The translations under genes and the position numbers were made by a program. Shown here piece by piece: positions 32,309 to 40,213 of a DNA stretch of 64,000 bases (position 1 is its first letter; each line of letters starts with the position of its first letter). The notes under the pieces were generated by a model. The model ran no database searches. It was not told the origin of the DNA and worked only from the letters and a program-made list of their open reading frames with translations. The stretch is from Bin87 sp965204905 (lineage in GTDB: Bacteria > Chloroflexota > Dehalococcoidia > Lucifugimonadales > UBA3495), in assembly GCA_965204905.1 (NCBI GenBank), contig OZ242042.1, positions 2,604,001 through 2,668,000 on the forward strand. The letters are read 5' to 3'.

Positions 32309-32584
32309 ATGGGCGTTATGGTTCGCATACCCACACCGCTGCGACGTATGACCGGCGGAGCCGACAAGGTTGAGCTGGAGGTAGCCGATCTTTCACAGAT
32401 GATTGAGAAGCTGGAATCCGACTACCCCGGGTTCAAGGAACGGCTGCTTGATGAAGAGGGCGAGTTGCGCTACTTCGTCAACATCTACGTGAACGGCGAG
32501 GACATCCGCTTCGACGCGGGTCTGAAGACGTCGATCAAGTCGGGGGACGAGATCAGCATTGTGCCGGCGGTGGCTGGGGGATAG
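32309..32584 (+). CDS. MoaD/ThiS-like sulfur carrier protein
   Basis: 91-aa beta-grasp protein ending in the Gly-Gly tail (VPAVAGG) that is adenylated and thiocarboxylated in MoaD, ThiS and CysO. Other matches: VRIPTPLRRMTGGADKVELEV, LRYFVNIYVNGEDIRF and SGDEISIVPAV. ATG at 32309 with AGGAGGAG upstream. Because the genes before it are thrC and NIL, not moaE or thiazole genes, a role in sulfur transfer for amino acid synthesis is more likely than in molybdopterin; a MoeB/ThiF activator is not in the window. Confidence 0.9.
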   Translation: MGVMVRIPTPLRRMTGGADKVELEVADLSQMIEKLESDYPGFKERLLDEEGELRYFVNIYVNGEDIRFDAGLKTSIKSGDEISIVPAVAGG

Positions 32585-32591
32585 CCTGGCG

Positions 32592-33236
32592 GTGGCTACG
32601 ACCTCGGCGGTCGGTTTGTCCCGGCGGCAGATTGACCGATTAGGAGAGCGGTTGAGAGAGTCTGCGACGGCGGAAGACCGGGCATTGCTCGCGGACTACC
32701 GTGAAACTTTCCTCACCGCTCAACTGCTCGTTATGTTCGACATGGGGCGCCTGGGAATCGGGCAGTCTGACGGCGGGCGTCTGAAGCGACCGGAATCGGT
32801 GATTGCGAAATTAGAGCGGGATTCCCGTATCAGGTTATCTCGGATGCAAGACATCGCCGGTTGTAGGCTGGTATCAGAAAACAAATCTGAACAGGATGAA
32901 ATCTACGCGCGACTGCAAACGGATTTTGACATCTACCGGGCCTACGACATAAGAGAGAATCCGCACAGTGGCTATCGGGCAGTTCACGTAGTCATCAGGC
33001 GTGAGGACAGATTTGTTGAGGTACAGGTGCGGACGGAAAACCAGCGTCAATGGGCTCGCCTGTCAGAGCAAGCGACGGCTTATGACTCGTCAATCAAGTA
33101 TGGTGGAGGGAGCGAAGCTATCCGGCAAGCGCTTGATGACTTGTCCGCTGCATACTGGGCTTATGATCAAGCCGGTAGGACGCCGCCGCCAAGCATAACC
33201 CAAGAGGTTGAAACGCTGATTGCCCGGATGCGTTAG
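32592..33236 (+). CDS. RelA/SpoT nucleotidyltransferase-domain protein (small, stand-alone)
   Basis: 214 aa; single synthetase-type domain. Conserved elements: SVIAKLERDSRIRLSRMQDIAGCRLV (about 70-95; Asp of the G-loop/catalytic motif), HSGYRAVHVVI (about 125-135; Tyr stacking on the purine) and RFVEVQVRT (about 139-147; catalytic Glu). There is no HD hydrolase, TGS or ACT domain. Such short proteins are small alarmone synthetases or toxSAS toxins that pyrophosphorylate nucleotides or tRNA. GTG at 32592 is preferred: 7 nt after the MoaD stop with GGGGGATAG upstream; an earlier TTG overlaps MoaD. A small gene of unknown type follows 60 nt later and could be its antitoxin. Confidence 0.82.
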   Translation: MATTSAVGLSRRQIDRLGERLRESATAEDRALLADYRETFLTAQLLVMFDMGRLGIGQSDGGRLKRPESVIAKLERDSRIRLSRMQDIAGCRLVSENKSEQDEIYARLQTDFDIYRAYDIRENPHSGYRAVHVVIRREDRFVEVQVRTENQRQWARLSEQATAYDSSIKYGGGSEAIRQALDDLSAAYWAYDQAGRTPPPSITQEVETLIARMR

Positions 33237-33249
33237 ACTTTGGCTATTG

Positions 33250-33255
33250 TATAAT
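33250..33255 (+). promoter_or_regulatory. -10 box in front of the small gene after the RelA/SpoT gene
   Basis: TATAAT overlapping an in-frame ATG at 33254; the better start is ATG 33299 with GGAG 7 nt upstream, giving a leader of about 35 nt and a promoter independent of the upstream operon. Confidence 0.45.
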
Positions 33256-33298
33256 GGCAACGAAGAACGCCGTAAGCGATAGAGAATGGAGATCAGGC

Positions 33299-33631
33299 AT
33301 GGAGCGGAAATTGAAGTGGTTCTTGGTCGAATACGACCGGCACAAGCACAAGCTCCAAAATCTGACCGAGTACGGAGAGCCAGAGCAGCGCGATGCAGCT
33401 TTCCATGAACTGCGTCGCTTGGAAGAAAGCCAGGCCGATGAGTTGGAGCGGTTCGTAAAGACCGGGACACCGTTGCGGATGGAGTACGTGCTGCTGATCG
33501 CCGAATCCGAGGAAGCCATCCGGGTTACGCACGGCAACTACTTTGGCGATGACCACCTTACGCTTGACGAGTACCGGGAGATTATGGCGCGGAAGGCGGC
33601 CGAGGCTGAGCAGTTTGCGGTGGCCGACTAG
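33299..33631 (+). CDS. Hypothetical protein, candidate partner of the RelA/SpoT-domain protein
   Basis: 110 aa from ATG 33299 (125 aa from ATG 33254). Mostly alpha-helical, charged, with a likely coiled coil LKWFLVEYDRHKHKLQNLTEYGEPEQRDAAFHELRRLEESQADELERF and a C-terminal DEYREIMARKAAEAEQF helix. No family recognised. Size, charge and position right after a stand-alone RelA/SpoT domain resemble toxSAS antitoxins, but I see no shared motif with any known one. Confidence 0.6.
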   Translation: MERKLKWFLVEYDRHKHKLQNLTEYGEPEQRDAAFHELRRLEESQADELERFVKTGTPLRMEYVLLIAESEEAIRVTHGNYFGDDHLTLDEYREIMARKAAEAEQFAVAD

Positions 33632-33688
33632 TCGGCGTTGAGTCCACCACTGACATGGATGGACAGGGTTAAGGGGATGTGAAGGGAT

Positions 33689-33725
33689 CCCCCTCACCCC
33701 GACCCTCTCCCACTAGGGGAGAGGG
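33689..33725. repeat. Family B repeat
   Basis: CCCCTCACCCCGACCCTCTC then CCACTAGGGGAGAGGGAG, followed by TTTTGTTG; sits between convergent genes ending at 33631 and 33740. A family F remnant lies at 33652-33680. Confidence 0.85.
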
Positions 33726-33739
33726 AGTTTTGTTGTCGG

Positions 33740-34699
33740 TTATTGGGTGGCGTTGGCGATGGCCTCGGTGCGCGGTTCGCCGCCGTGGTCGACGTCCCAG
33801 TCCCATAGGTCGGCGTGGAAGCCGGAGAGGTTTTCGGCCAGGGTGTTGATGAAATTGCGCACGCCGCGTCCGTGGAACTTGCCGCGCAGGGTGCAGACGC
33901 CGATGTTGGCCGACGGGAAGATGTGATCCAGGCGCACTACGGCCAGACGGTCGTGGTCCTCAGGGTGCAGGGTGAAGTCGCTGACGATGGCGATGCCCAT
34001 GCCTATGGCGACGTAGCGCTTGATCATCTCGGTATTGTCCATTTCAAGGACCACGTCGTAGTTGGCGCTGCGCTCACGCAATTTCTGCTCCACGCGGCGC
34101 CGGCTCAGGCTCTCGGGGCTGTTCAAGATCAGCGGGAACTTGGCCATATCCTCGATGGTGACCGGCTCGTAGCGCAGCAACTCGTGGGCGGGCTCGGTGA
34201 TGAGCACCACGTTGTAGTCAAAGAGCTCGGAGAATTCCAGGGACGGGTCATCGGTTGGGGGAGCGGAGCAGAGGGCCAGATCGACCTCGCCGGATTTGAC
34301 CAGCTGGATGAGGTTGGCGTAGGAGCGGGCGACCAGCCGCATACGCACGTCGGGGTAGCGGGAACGAAACTGGCGGATGGGGCGCGGCAGGTGGTAGGAA
34401 ACGATGTCGGGGTAGGCCCCGACGACGAAGGAACCGCGGCCCTCGGAGTAATCCATCTGGGTCTTCAAGGTGTCGATGGACTCGACGATGGGCGTTACCA
34501 GTTCGTAGAATAGCGATCCCTCGGAGGTGAGCTGGATGGGACGCTTGATGCGGTCGAACAGGGTGATGCCGAATTCACCCTCGAGTTTCCGCAGATGGGT
34601 GGTGACCGTGGGCTGCCCAAGCTCCAGCTTGCGAGCCGCCTTGGATACGCTGCGGAGGCGGGCTACGTGGTAAAAGCTGATAATCTCGCGCAGTTCCAT
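33740..34699 (-). CDS. LysR-family transcriptional regulator
   Basis: 319 aa. N-terminal winged helix MELREIISFYHVARLRSVSKAARKL, with the recognition segment GQPTVTTHLRKLEGEFGITLFDRIKRPIQLTSEG (about 28-61), then a periplasmic-binding-type effector domain (VVGAYPDIVSYHLPRPIRQF, VDLALCSAPP, FPLILNSPES, IAIVSDFTLH). The C-terminal pattern resembles CysB/CbbR-like regulators. Its ATG at 34699 lies about 55 nt downstream of a TTGCTT-17-TATTAT promoter. Convergent with the small gene at 33299 and divergent from nothing adjacent, so its regulon is not evident from context. Confidence 0.92.
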   Translation of the reverse strand: MELREIISFYHVARLRSVSKAARKLELGQPTVTTHLRKLEGEFGITLFDRIKRPIQLTSEGSLFYELVTPIVESIDTLKTQMDYSEGRGSFVVGAYPDIVSYHLPRPIRQFRSRYPDVRMRLVARSYANLIQLVKSGEVDLALCSAPPTDDPSLEFSELFDYNVVLITEPAHELLRYEPVTIEDMAKFPLILNSPESLSRRRVEQKLRERSANYDVVLEMDNTEMIKRYVAIGMGIAIVSDFTLHPEDHDRLAVVRLDHIFPSANIGVCTLRGKFHGRGVRNFINTLAENLSGFHADLWDWDVDHGGEPRTEAIANATQ

Positions 34700-34754
34700 A
34701 GGGTTCCACCTTTTATTTCAACCCGTTCCGGGCAAATGCTTGCGATAGTACGAT

Positions 34755-34783
34755 ATAATATATCAAAATAATGGATAAAGCAA
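34755..34783 (-). promoter_or_regulatory. Promoter of the LysR gene
   Basis: Minus strand: -35 TTGCTT, 17-bp spacer, -10 TATTAT. Confidence 0.5.
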
Positions 34784-34822
34784 CGCGGAGGGAACGGGCG
34801 AGCAGGGTCTTGGTAAGGACGC

Positions 34823-34859
34823 CCCTCACCCCAACCCTCTCCCACCAGGGGAGAGGGAG
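34823..34859. repeat. Family B repeat
   Basis: CCCTCACCCCAACCCTCTCC then CACCAGGGGAGAGGGAG with TTTTTT after it on the plus strand, 4 bp from the kinase stop codon. Confidence 0.85.
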
Positions 34860-34863
34860 TTTT

Positions 34864-37338
34864 TTAGGCGTCTTCTGGTTCGTCCGATTCCGGCGTTGGG
34901 GGCATCCAGTATCCGATGCGGGGTTCGGTGAAGATGTAGGTGGGATGGTCGGCGTGGTCGCCCAGCTTGCGGCGGATGCTGCTGATGGCGGTGCGCATGG
35001 GGCGTATATCGGGCCCTTTGGTCGCTTTGGGGGCATCGGGTGATTCGGGCGCTTCGGGTGCATTGGGCGCTTCGCTTTCAGGTTCCTTACCCCAAATCTG
35101 CTGTAACAGGTGCTCGTGGCTCAGCACCCGTCCGGCGTTCAGCGCAAGTTCAGCGAGCACGCGATACTCAACGGAGGTCAGCCGGACCGGGCGGCCGGCA
35201 AGGAGCACCATGCGGTCGGCATAGCGGATGGTCAGGTCCCCAAGAACGTAGGAGGCCGGGGGTTCGGGAGCCTCCCGCTTGCGGAGGGCCGCCCGGATCC
35301 GGGCCGCCAATTCCATGGGGGAGAAGGGCTTGACGATGTAGTCCACGGCCCCCTGGTCCAGAGCCTGGGTTACGTTCTCCTCCCGGCCGTAGGCGGACAG
35401 GAAGATGACCGGGACGTCGGCAACGTTGGCGATCTCGGCCATGAACTCGATGCCGTCAGCGCCGGGCAGGGCCAGGTCCAGCAGGACCAGGTGAGGGGCC
35501 TGGTCCTGCAACAGGAGGAGCGCTTCCCTGGGGTCGCCGGTAACGATGGGGACGTAGCCGGCGCGGGACAGCGCGTCGCGGACGTGTCGCAGGGTTTGGG
35601 GGTCGTCGTCAACGGCGAGGATGCGCGGCTTTTCCAGCTGCACTTCGCGCGAAGAGCCGACGGCAGCGGCGTCCGGGCCGGACGCGGCAGCGCCGGCTGT
35701 CTCGGCCACCGGAATGGTGAAGGTGAACCGGGCGCCCAGGCCGGGGCCGTCGCTTTCGGCCCAGATGCGCCCGCCGTGGGCCTCGATGATGCCCTTGCAG
35801 ATGGCGAGGCCGAGGCCGGTCCGTTCGGCGCCGTCGCGTCGGCTGTCGTCGGGGGCGCGGGTGAACTTTCGGAAAAGATGGGGCAGGTGTTCGGGCAGGA
35901 TGCCGCGGCCATCGTCGGACACGGAGACCGCCACGTGGAACTCATCGCGCACGGCGGTCAAGCGGATGGCGGAGGACTCGTCGGAGTGGCGGGCGGCGTT
36001 GGAGAGCAGGTTGCCCAGCACCTGCACGACGCGCAAGCGGTCCGCCATCACCCAGGGCAGACCCGGAGCGAGGTCGAGGTAGAGCTGAAATCCGTTGCTG
36101 CGCCTTCCGCTGAGAAACCCCCGGCGGGCATCCTCCACGAGAGCGGACAGGTCGGTGGGCTCGGGGGAGATGGAAAGGGTGCCGGTTTCGATGCGGGCCA
36201 CGTCCAGCAGGTCGCTGATCAACTCGCGCATACGGTCGGTCTGCGAGTTGATGATATGGTGGAACTGAACCGTTTCGGCGGAGCTCAGAGCGGCGGAGGC
36301 GTCCAGCAGGGTGGTGATGGAACCCTTGACGGCGGCCAGGGGCGTCCGCAGTTCGTGGCTGACCATGGCGAGGAATTCGGCCCGCAGCCGCTCCAGCTCT
36401 TCCAGGGGCGTGAGGTCCTGGAGGGTTACGACGACGGACCTGACCTCGCCGGCCTCGGAGCGGATGGGGGTGGCGTTAATCAGAACGGCGACTTTGCGGC
36501 CATCGGGGACCCGCAGCACGATCTCCTCGGCGCGGACCGACTCGCCGATGCTGAGCGCCCGGGGCAGTGGGAACTCCTGGAGTGAGACCTCCCGCCCGTC
36601 GCCCCGCAGCATGGTCAGCCCGTCGAGGAGTTGCTCCAGCGACTGGTCCGGGTCTCGGAGTTCATCAGCGATGCGGAGCGCTTCCCGGTTGAAAGACAGC
36701 GGCGCTCCCGTGCCGGCGTCGAAGACGACGACGCCCACGGGGGAGGTGTCGATGAGGGTCTGCAAGTCGTTGCGGGCGCGCTGTTCGTCCCGGTGGCGGC
36801 GGGCGTTGGCGACGACCATGGCCGCCTGGGCGGCGAACATGGTCAGGGTCTCCTCGTCTTCCTGGGTGAATTCATCGCCGGGTTCGGTTTTGGCGAGGAA
36901 GAAGTTGCCGACGCGCTCGCCCCGGTGGAGCACCGGAGCGGCCAGGAAAGGAAGCACCGGGCCGACGGCCACCGGCGGCCGGAGATCTAGGAGATGATCC
37001 GTTGACCGGATGTGCTCGAGCAGGTCGGGGAGCCGGAGGGGCTGGGGCAGGCGGCTGAGGTATTCAAACAGCTGCATTCCGTCGGGCAATTGCTGAAATA
37101 GCTCGGCCTCCGGTTCGGTCATGCCGGAAAAGTGCAGGTCCTGCAAGCTGCCGGAATCGTCGAGGAGGGTGACGACTCCGTAGCGGGCGCCGGTGAGGGA
37201 GCGGGCGGAATCCAGCACCTCCTGGAGGACGGTATCGAAGTCCAGGCTTTCGTTGATGCGGAGGCTGGCCTCGCTGAAACGGAGCAGCCGGCGGCGCAGG
37301 GCAGCGTTTTCACGGAGGAGTTCTTCGGGAGGTCTCAT
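34864..37338 (-). CDS. Hybrid sensor histidine kinase fused to an OmpR-type response regulator
   Basis: 824-aa complete two-component system in one soluble chain. GAF domain about 25-185, PAS about 188-310, HisKA with phospho-acceptor His328 in MVSHELRTP, HATPase_c with N447 (NLLSNAARHS), G1 DDGRGI (476-480) and G2 GLGLAI (508-513), receiver domain 572-685 with acidic DDD at 577-579, phospho-acceptor Asp621 (LLDLALPGADG) and Lys670, and a C-terminal winged helix (about 697-812; RLTSVEYRVLAELALNAGRVLS). The winged helix is interrupted by a 30-residue acidic Pro/Ala/Glu low-complexity insert (about 751-780). No membrane segment, so the signal is intracellular. ATG at 37338 behind AAGGGG. No dedicated target gene is adjacent. 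Confidence 0.93.
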   Translation of the reverse strand: MRPPEELLRENAALRRRLLRFSEASLRINESLDFDTVLQEVLDSARSLTGARYGVVTLLDDSGSLQDLHFSGMTEPEAELFQQLPDGMQLFEYLSRLPQPLRLPDLLEHIRSTDHLLDLRPPVAVGPVLPFLAAPVLHRGERVGNFFLAKTEPGDEFTQEDEETLTMFAAQAAMVVANARRHRDEQRARNDLQTLIDTSPVGVVVFDAGTGAPLSFNREALRIADELRDPDQSLEQLLDGLTMLRGDGREVSLQEFPLPRALSIGESVRAEEIVLRVPDGRKVAVLINATPIRSEAGEVRSVVVTLQDLTPLEELERLRAEFLAMVSHELRTPLAAVKGSITTLLDASAALSSAETVQFHHIINSQTDRMRELISDLLDVARIETGTLSISPEPTDLSALVEDARRGFLSGRRSNGFQLYLDLAPGLPWVMADRLRVVQVLGNLLSNAARHSDESSAIRLTAVRDEFHVAVSVSDDGRGILPEHLPHLFRKFTRAPDDSRRDGAERTGLGLAICKGIIEAHGGRIWAESDGPGLGARFTFTIPVAETAGAAASGPDAAAVGSSREVQLEKPRILAVDDDPQTLRHVRDALSRAGYVPIVTGDPREALLLLQDQAPHLVLLDLALPGADGIEFMAEIANVADVPVIFLSAYGREENVTQALDQGAVDYIVKPFSPMELAARIRAALRKREAPEPPASYVLGDLTIRYADRMVLLAGRPVRLTSVEYRVLAELALNAGRVLSHEHLLQQIWGKEPESEAPNAPEAPESPDAPKATKGPDIRPMRTAISSIRRKLGDHADHPTYIFTEPRIGYWMPPTPESDEPEDA

Positions 37339-37773
37339 TATACCCCTTAAATTGGGACAGAAAATTGGACAGAACTTAATGTAGAAATGGCCGATATTTT
37401 ACACTACTTTACAAGCGATAGTGTATCATAGAGGACGTTTTGAGCAAACGGCCTTTTGGATTGAATCGAGACCTGCACAGCACATAGACCCAACTCGCGC
37501 CGGACGCCACGGCTCCGGCGATCTTATTACTCCGATAAAATTGATACCGACTATCAGTTTCTGCAAGTTTTTGATACGGCATATCGCTATGATGGATCGT
37601 TTTGACATTTTGAATGGCGCCGAGGTTGCTGCGAAAGCGGGTACCCGGAAAATGGCGGGCAGCCGGAAGGTTGGCCTTGCTTTGCGAGCGCAGCGTGGCA
37701 ACCTCGTTGCCGAAGGGGTTGTCGCTGAGCCGGCGGGACTGCCGTCAGTTCAGGCGGACTGCGCTTTTCCCTC

Positions 37774-37850
37774 TTCGAGATTGCCGCGTCGCTGCGCCCC
37801 TCGCAATGACAGGGTGGGTACGCGTAGCAATGACAGGGTGGGTACGCGTA
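37774..37850. repeat. Family D repeat with tandem 24-bp tail
   Basis: GAGATTGCCGCGTCGCTGCG then CCCCTCGCAATGACA, followed by two copies of AATGACAGGGTGGGTACGCG. Confidence 0.8.
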
Positions 37851-38028
37851 AGGGCCTAGTAGTCAGGAATCGGGACTTGAGAGGCAAGCCGGCCGGCGGG
37901 GGTGGGGGTGGTGTGCCCGGAAATGGCTTTGATTTTAGTTTCACTGGCCCGGACGGGTCCCTGGAGGCGGCCCGTGGGGAAATTACGCCGGAAATCCGAA
38001 ATCCGCGCGTAGGTGTGACGAAAAAAGT

Positions 38029-38105
38029 CGCCGGTATGCCCGAAAGGGCAAACATCCGGCGCAGAATGGAGTTGGGGAGCAGCGTTGGCTAGCACCTGCT
38101 GCCCC
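38029..38105 (+). promoter_or_regulatory. Structured 5' leader of the surface protein gene
   Basis: Hairpin 1 (38029-38061): CGCCGG/CCGGCG outer stem, internal loop, TGCCC/GGGCA inner stem with a GAAA tetraloop. Hairpin 2 (38074-38105): GGGGAGCAG pairing with CTGCT-G-CCCC. No U-run follows, so it is not a terminator. It could be an RNA regulatory element or thermosensor-like leader; it does not fit the c-di-GMP-I or cobalamin consensus. Confidence 0.45.
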
Positions 38106-38156
38106 CCGGTATCCGAATCCACACAAAAATGAACCGAATACGGAGTGAAAAATAGC

Positions 38157-40106
38157 ATGAGAACGAAACCCATGCAACTTACCGTAATGGCGGTGGCCGC
38201 TATGGCCGTTTTCGCCGTGGCAGCCGTGATGCTGCTGTCCGGCGGCAACCCGGCCCAGGCCGACACCGCTTCGCTTACCACCGACAACGGCGGCCGCCTT
38301 GCACCAGAACAAGGCGGACCGGGCGGCGGCCCACCGGGCGGCGGCGACACACCTGGCGGCGGCGACCCTACAGCCACGCCTACACCCAAACCCACGCGAG
38401 TTCATGCCTCGCCGGAGCCCTGCCCCGGACAGGAAGGCAATTCCCACACTGAGGCCGCCGACGTGGTCGATTCCGGCCACATCGCCCTGTTCGACGTGTG
38501 GTGGAACCCAGACGAGGGGGAACTGACCAACACCTCCTGCCCGCCCACGGTGGCGCACGGTTCGGAGGGGGATGTTCGTACCGCGTCCAGCGTCAACATT
38601 GATGAAACCATCATCCACATCCCCAACAGCGCCAGGATCGATCTGAGTACCAGCACTACTTATACCCAGACCAAGTATCCGGAGTTGTGGGCTGCCGACA
38701 ATGAGGAAAACCGGGACATCAATGATGACGGTACGCCCGACGGCGTGGGAGACCGCATCGTGTGGGCGCTGCCAGCGTGTCCTCCCGACGGCACCGCCGG
38801 GGCCAATGATTTGTGCCTCATGTTCTCCGCCGCCTTGCTGAATCCGGCGGACTGGACCTACGCCCCTGTAGAGGACGCGACCGAGTCCGCTGTACCGCCA
38901 GTCGTCACGGTCGAGTACCACATAGACCACGTCCACCAGATTGACATCGACAAGCAGGACCCGAGGTACACGCTGGCGTACGACGTTCCTGCCGTCAGCG
39001 CAACCGGTCGGATTTCTTCCCTCTGGAATTCGGCCAATGCACGCGTCGCCGTGATGCCGGTAGCACCCGGAGGGTACGAACGCCCTATGTGGTTCTTCAC
39101 CAGCCGCGGCACTTACGAATTACAGGTGCATATCCGGGGCAACCCTGAGCAAGATGCAACCGCGCTTGGCGGCTTGGATCCGCTAGCCAAGGAACTCAGC
39201 GTGACCAGCGATGTGCGGGAGTATATCATCCACGTGGGCGCAGAGGCCGACCTGAGCGTCGACGTGTCTGTCGCGCCAACAGACAGCGCTGACACGTCCA
39301 TTGACCCCGGCGACAATGTGGACATCACGATTACCGCCAGCAATGCCGGGCCGGAAACGGCGCCCGACACCAAGGTGGACGTCACGCTGCCTGAGGGGCT
39401 GACTTATTCGTCCCACAAACCGACCGGCGCCACCCTTGCTGATAGTGATGGCGACGGCATCTGGACTTGGGCCATTGGCGAACTGGCCGTGACGAATGAT
39501 GACAACACTGACACTACCGACGATTCCCCAACCCTGATCATAACCGCCACGGTCGCGCAGGGAACTCGGGGAACCGAGCAGAAGGTCAAGGCGACGATTT
39601 CCGCCACGGAGACCGTGGAGATCACGGAGACCGACGAGAATGGCGTGAAGACAGTGCGGGAATACGAGCTGCTGGTGCTGGACCCGGACACGGAGAACAA
39701 CAACGCCGAGGTTACGGTAATCCCCCATTCAATTCCCAACGCGGACCCGGTGTTCGGGGTCAGGTGCCTGATTGACCACGGTTTGGCGGTGAATACTGAC
39801 GTCTGCACCGAGATTGTCGTGTTCGACCTCGACGCCGCCGATACGTTCGGCGACTCCAATGCGGAAATCCGCAATCTGGCGACTGATCTGTCGGGTACTC
39901 ACTCAGAGTATTTCAAGACCTTCATCGACACCAACCGGGACCTTGGGATCAAAGTAAAGAAAGCGGGCTACCCGCGACAGCCCATCATCCTGGACCTGAC
40001 GGTCAAAGACGGCAAGGATGAGCACAGCAATCCTGACTCGTCCATTGATGACCGCATTAAGGTGGTCATCGTCGTCCGCGGAGGTAATGACTACAACGCC
40101 AACTAG
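38157..40106 (+). CDS. Secreted/surface protein with a DUF11 repeat domain
   Basis: 649 aa from ATG 38157 (GGAG about 12 nt upstream; GTG at 38145 is an alternative). Signal peptide LTVMAVAAMAVFAVAAVMLLSGG at about 8-30, then a Gly/Pro/Thr-rich linker to about 80. Residues about 95-360 form an unrecognised ectodomain with paired Cys. A DUF11-type Ig-like domain follows at about 365-495 (ADLSVDVSVAPT...VDITITASNAGPETAPDTKVDVTLPEGLTYSS). The last 150 residues (NADPVFGVRCLIDHGLAVNTDVC... to VVIVVRGGNDYNAN) look cadherin-like. No sortase motif or membrane anchor is present. It is followed 107 nt later by an even larger relative, so both are probably exported together to the envelope. Confidence 0.8.
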   Translation: MRTKPMQLTVMAVAAMAVFAVAAVMLLSGGNPAQADTASLTTDNGGRLAPEQGGPGGGPPGGGDTPGGGDPTATPTPKPTRVHASPEPCPGQEGNSHTEAADVVDSGHIALFDVWWNPDEGELTNTSCPPTVAHGSEGDVRTASSVNIDETIIHIPNSARIDLSTSTTYTQTKYPELWAADNEENRDINDDGTPDGVGDRIVWALPACPPDGTAGANDLCLMFSAALLNPADWTYAPVEDATESAVPPVVTVEYHIDHVHQIDIDKQDPRYTLAYDVPAVSATGRISSLWNSANARVAVMPVAPGGYERPMWFFTSRGTYELQVHIRGNPEQDATALGGLDPLAKELSVTSDVREYIIHVGAEADLSVDVSVAPTDSADTSIDPGDNVDITITASNAGPETAPDTKVDVTLPEGLTYSSHKPTGATLADSDGDGIWTWAIGELAVTNDDNTDTTDDSPTLIITATVAQGTRGTEQKVKATISATETVEITETDENGVKTVREYELLVLDPDTENNNAEVTVIPHSIPNADPVFGVRCLIDHGLAVNTDVCTEIVVFDLDAADTFGDSNAEIRNLATDLSGTHSEYFKTFIDTNRDLGIKVKKAGYPRQPIILDLTVKDGKDEHSNPDSSIDDRIKVVIVVRGGNDYNAN

Positions 40107-40213
40107 GCAGTCCCGTTAGCAATGGGAGCGCTGGCTGCGGTTGAGACGTAAATGATCGGCCGCAGCCAGTTTTGAACGACTGTTGAACCTCAGCAGCTTA
40201 ATGGTATGGGTAA

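Larger units (their letters stand above)
37339..38156. other. 818-bp non-coding stretch with repeats and a structured leader
   Basis: Contains family D repeats at 37684-37720 and 37774-37850 and two strong hairpins near the following gene (38029-38061, 38074-38105). Open frames crossing it have no RBS-start pairing or recognisable domain. The part 37400-37680 is AT-richer than its surroundings and may hold promoters; I see nothing else in it. Confidence 0.6.

Noticed and set aside
32309..32584. Molybdopterin role for the MoaD-like protein
   Set aside because: No moaE, moaA or moeA nearby; the thrC-NIL context fits sulfur transfer in amino acid synthesis better.
37774..37850. CRISPR-like tandem repeat
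   Set aside because: Only two 24-bp copies without spacers of constant length; belongs to family D. No CRISPR array seen anywhere.
37421..38092. 223-codon frame upstream of the surface protein gene
   Set aside because: Crosses family D repeats and the structured leader; no conserved motif.
38029..38105. c-di-GMP-I or cobalamin riboswitch
   Set aside because: The GGGCAAAC stretch is suggestive, but the P1b/tetraloop-receptor arrangement (GACGCAAAGCC) and the B12 box are missing.
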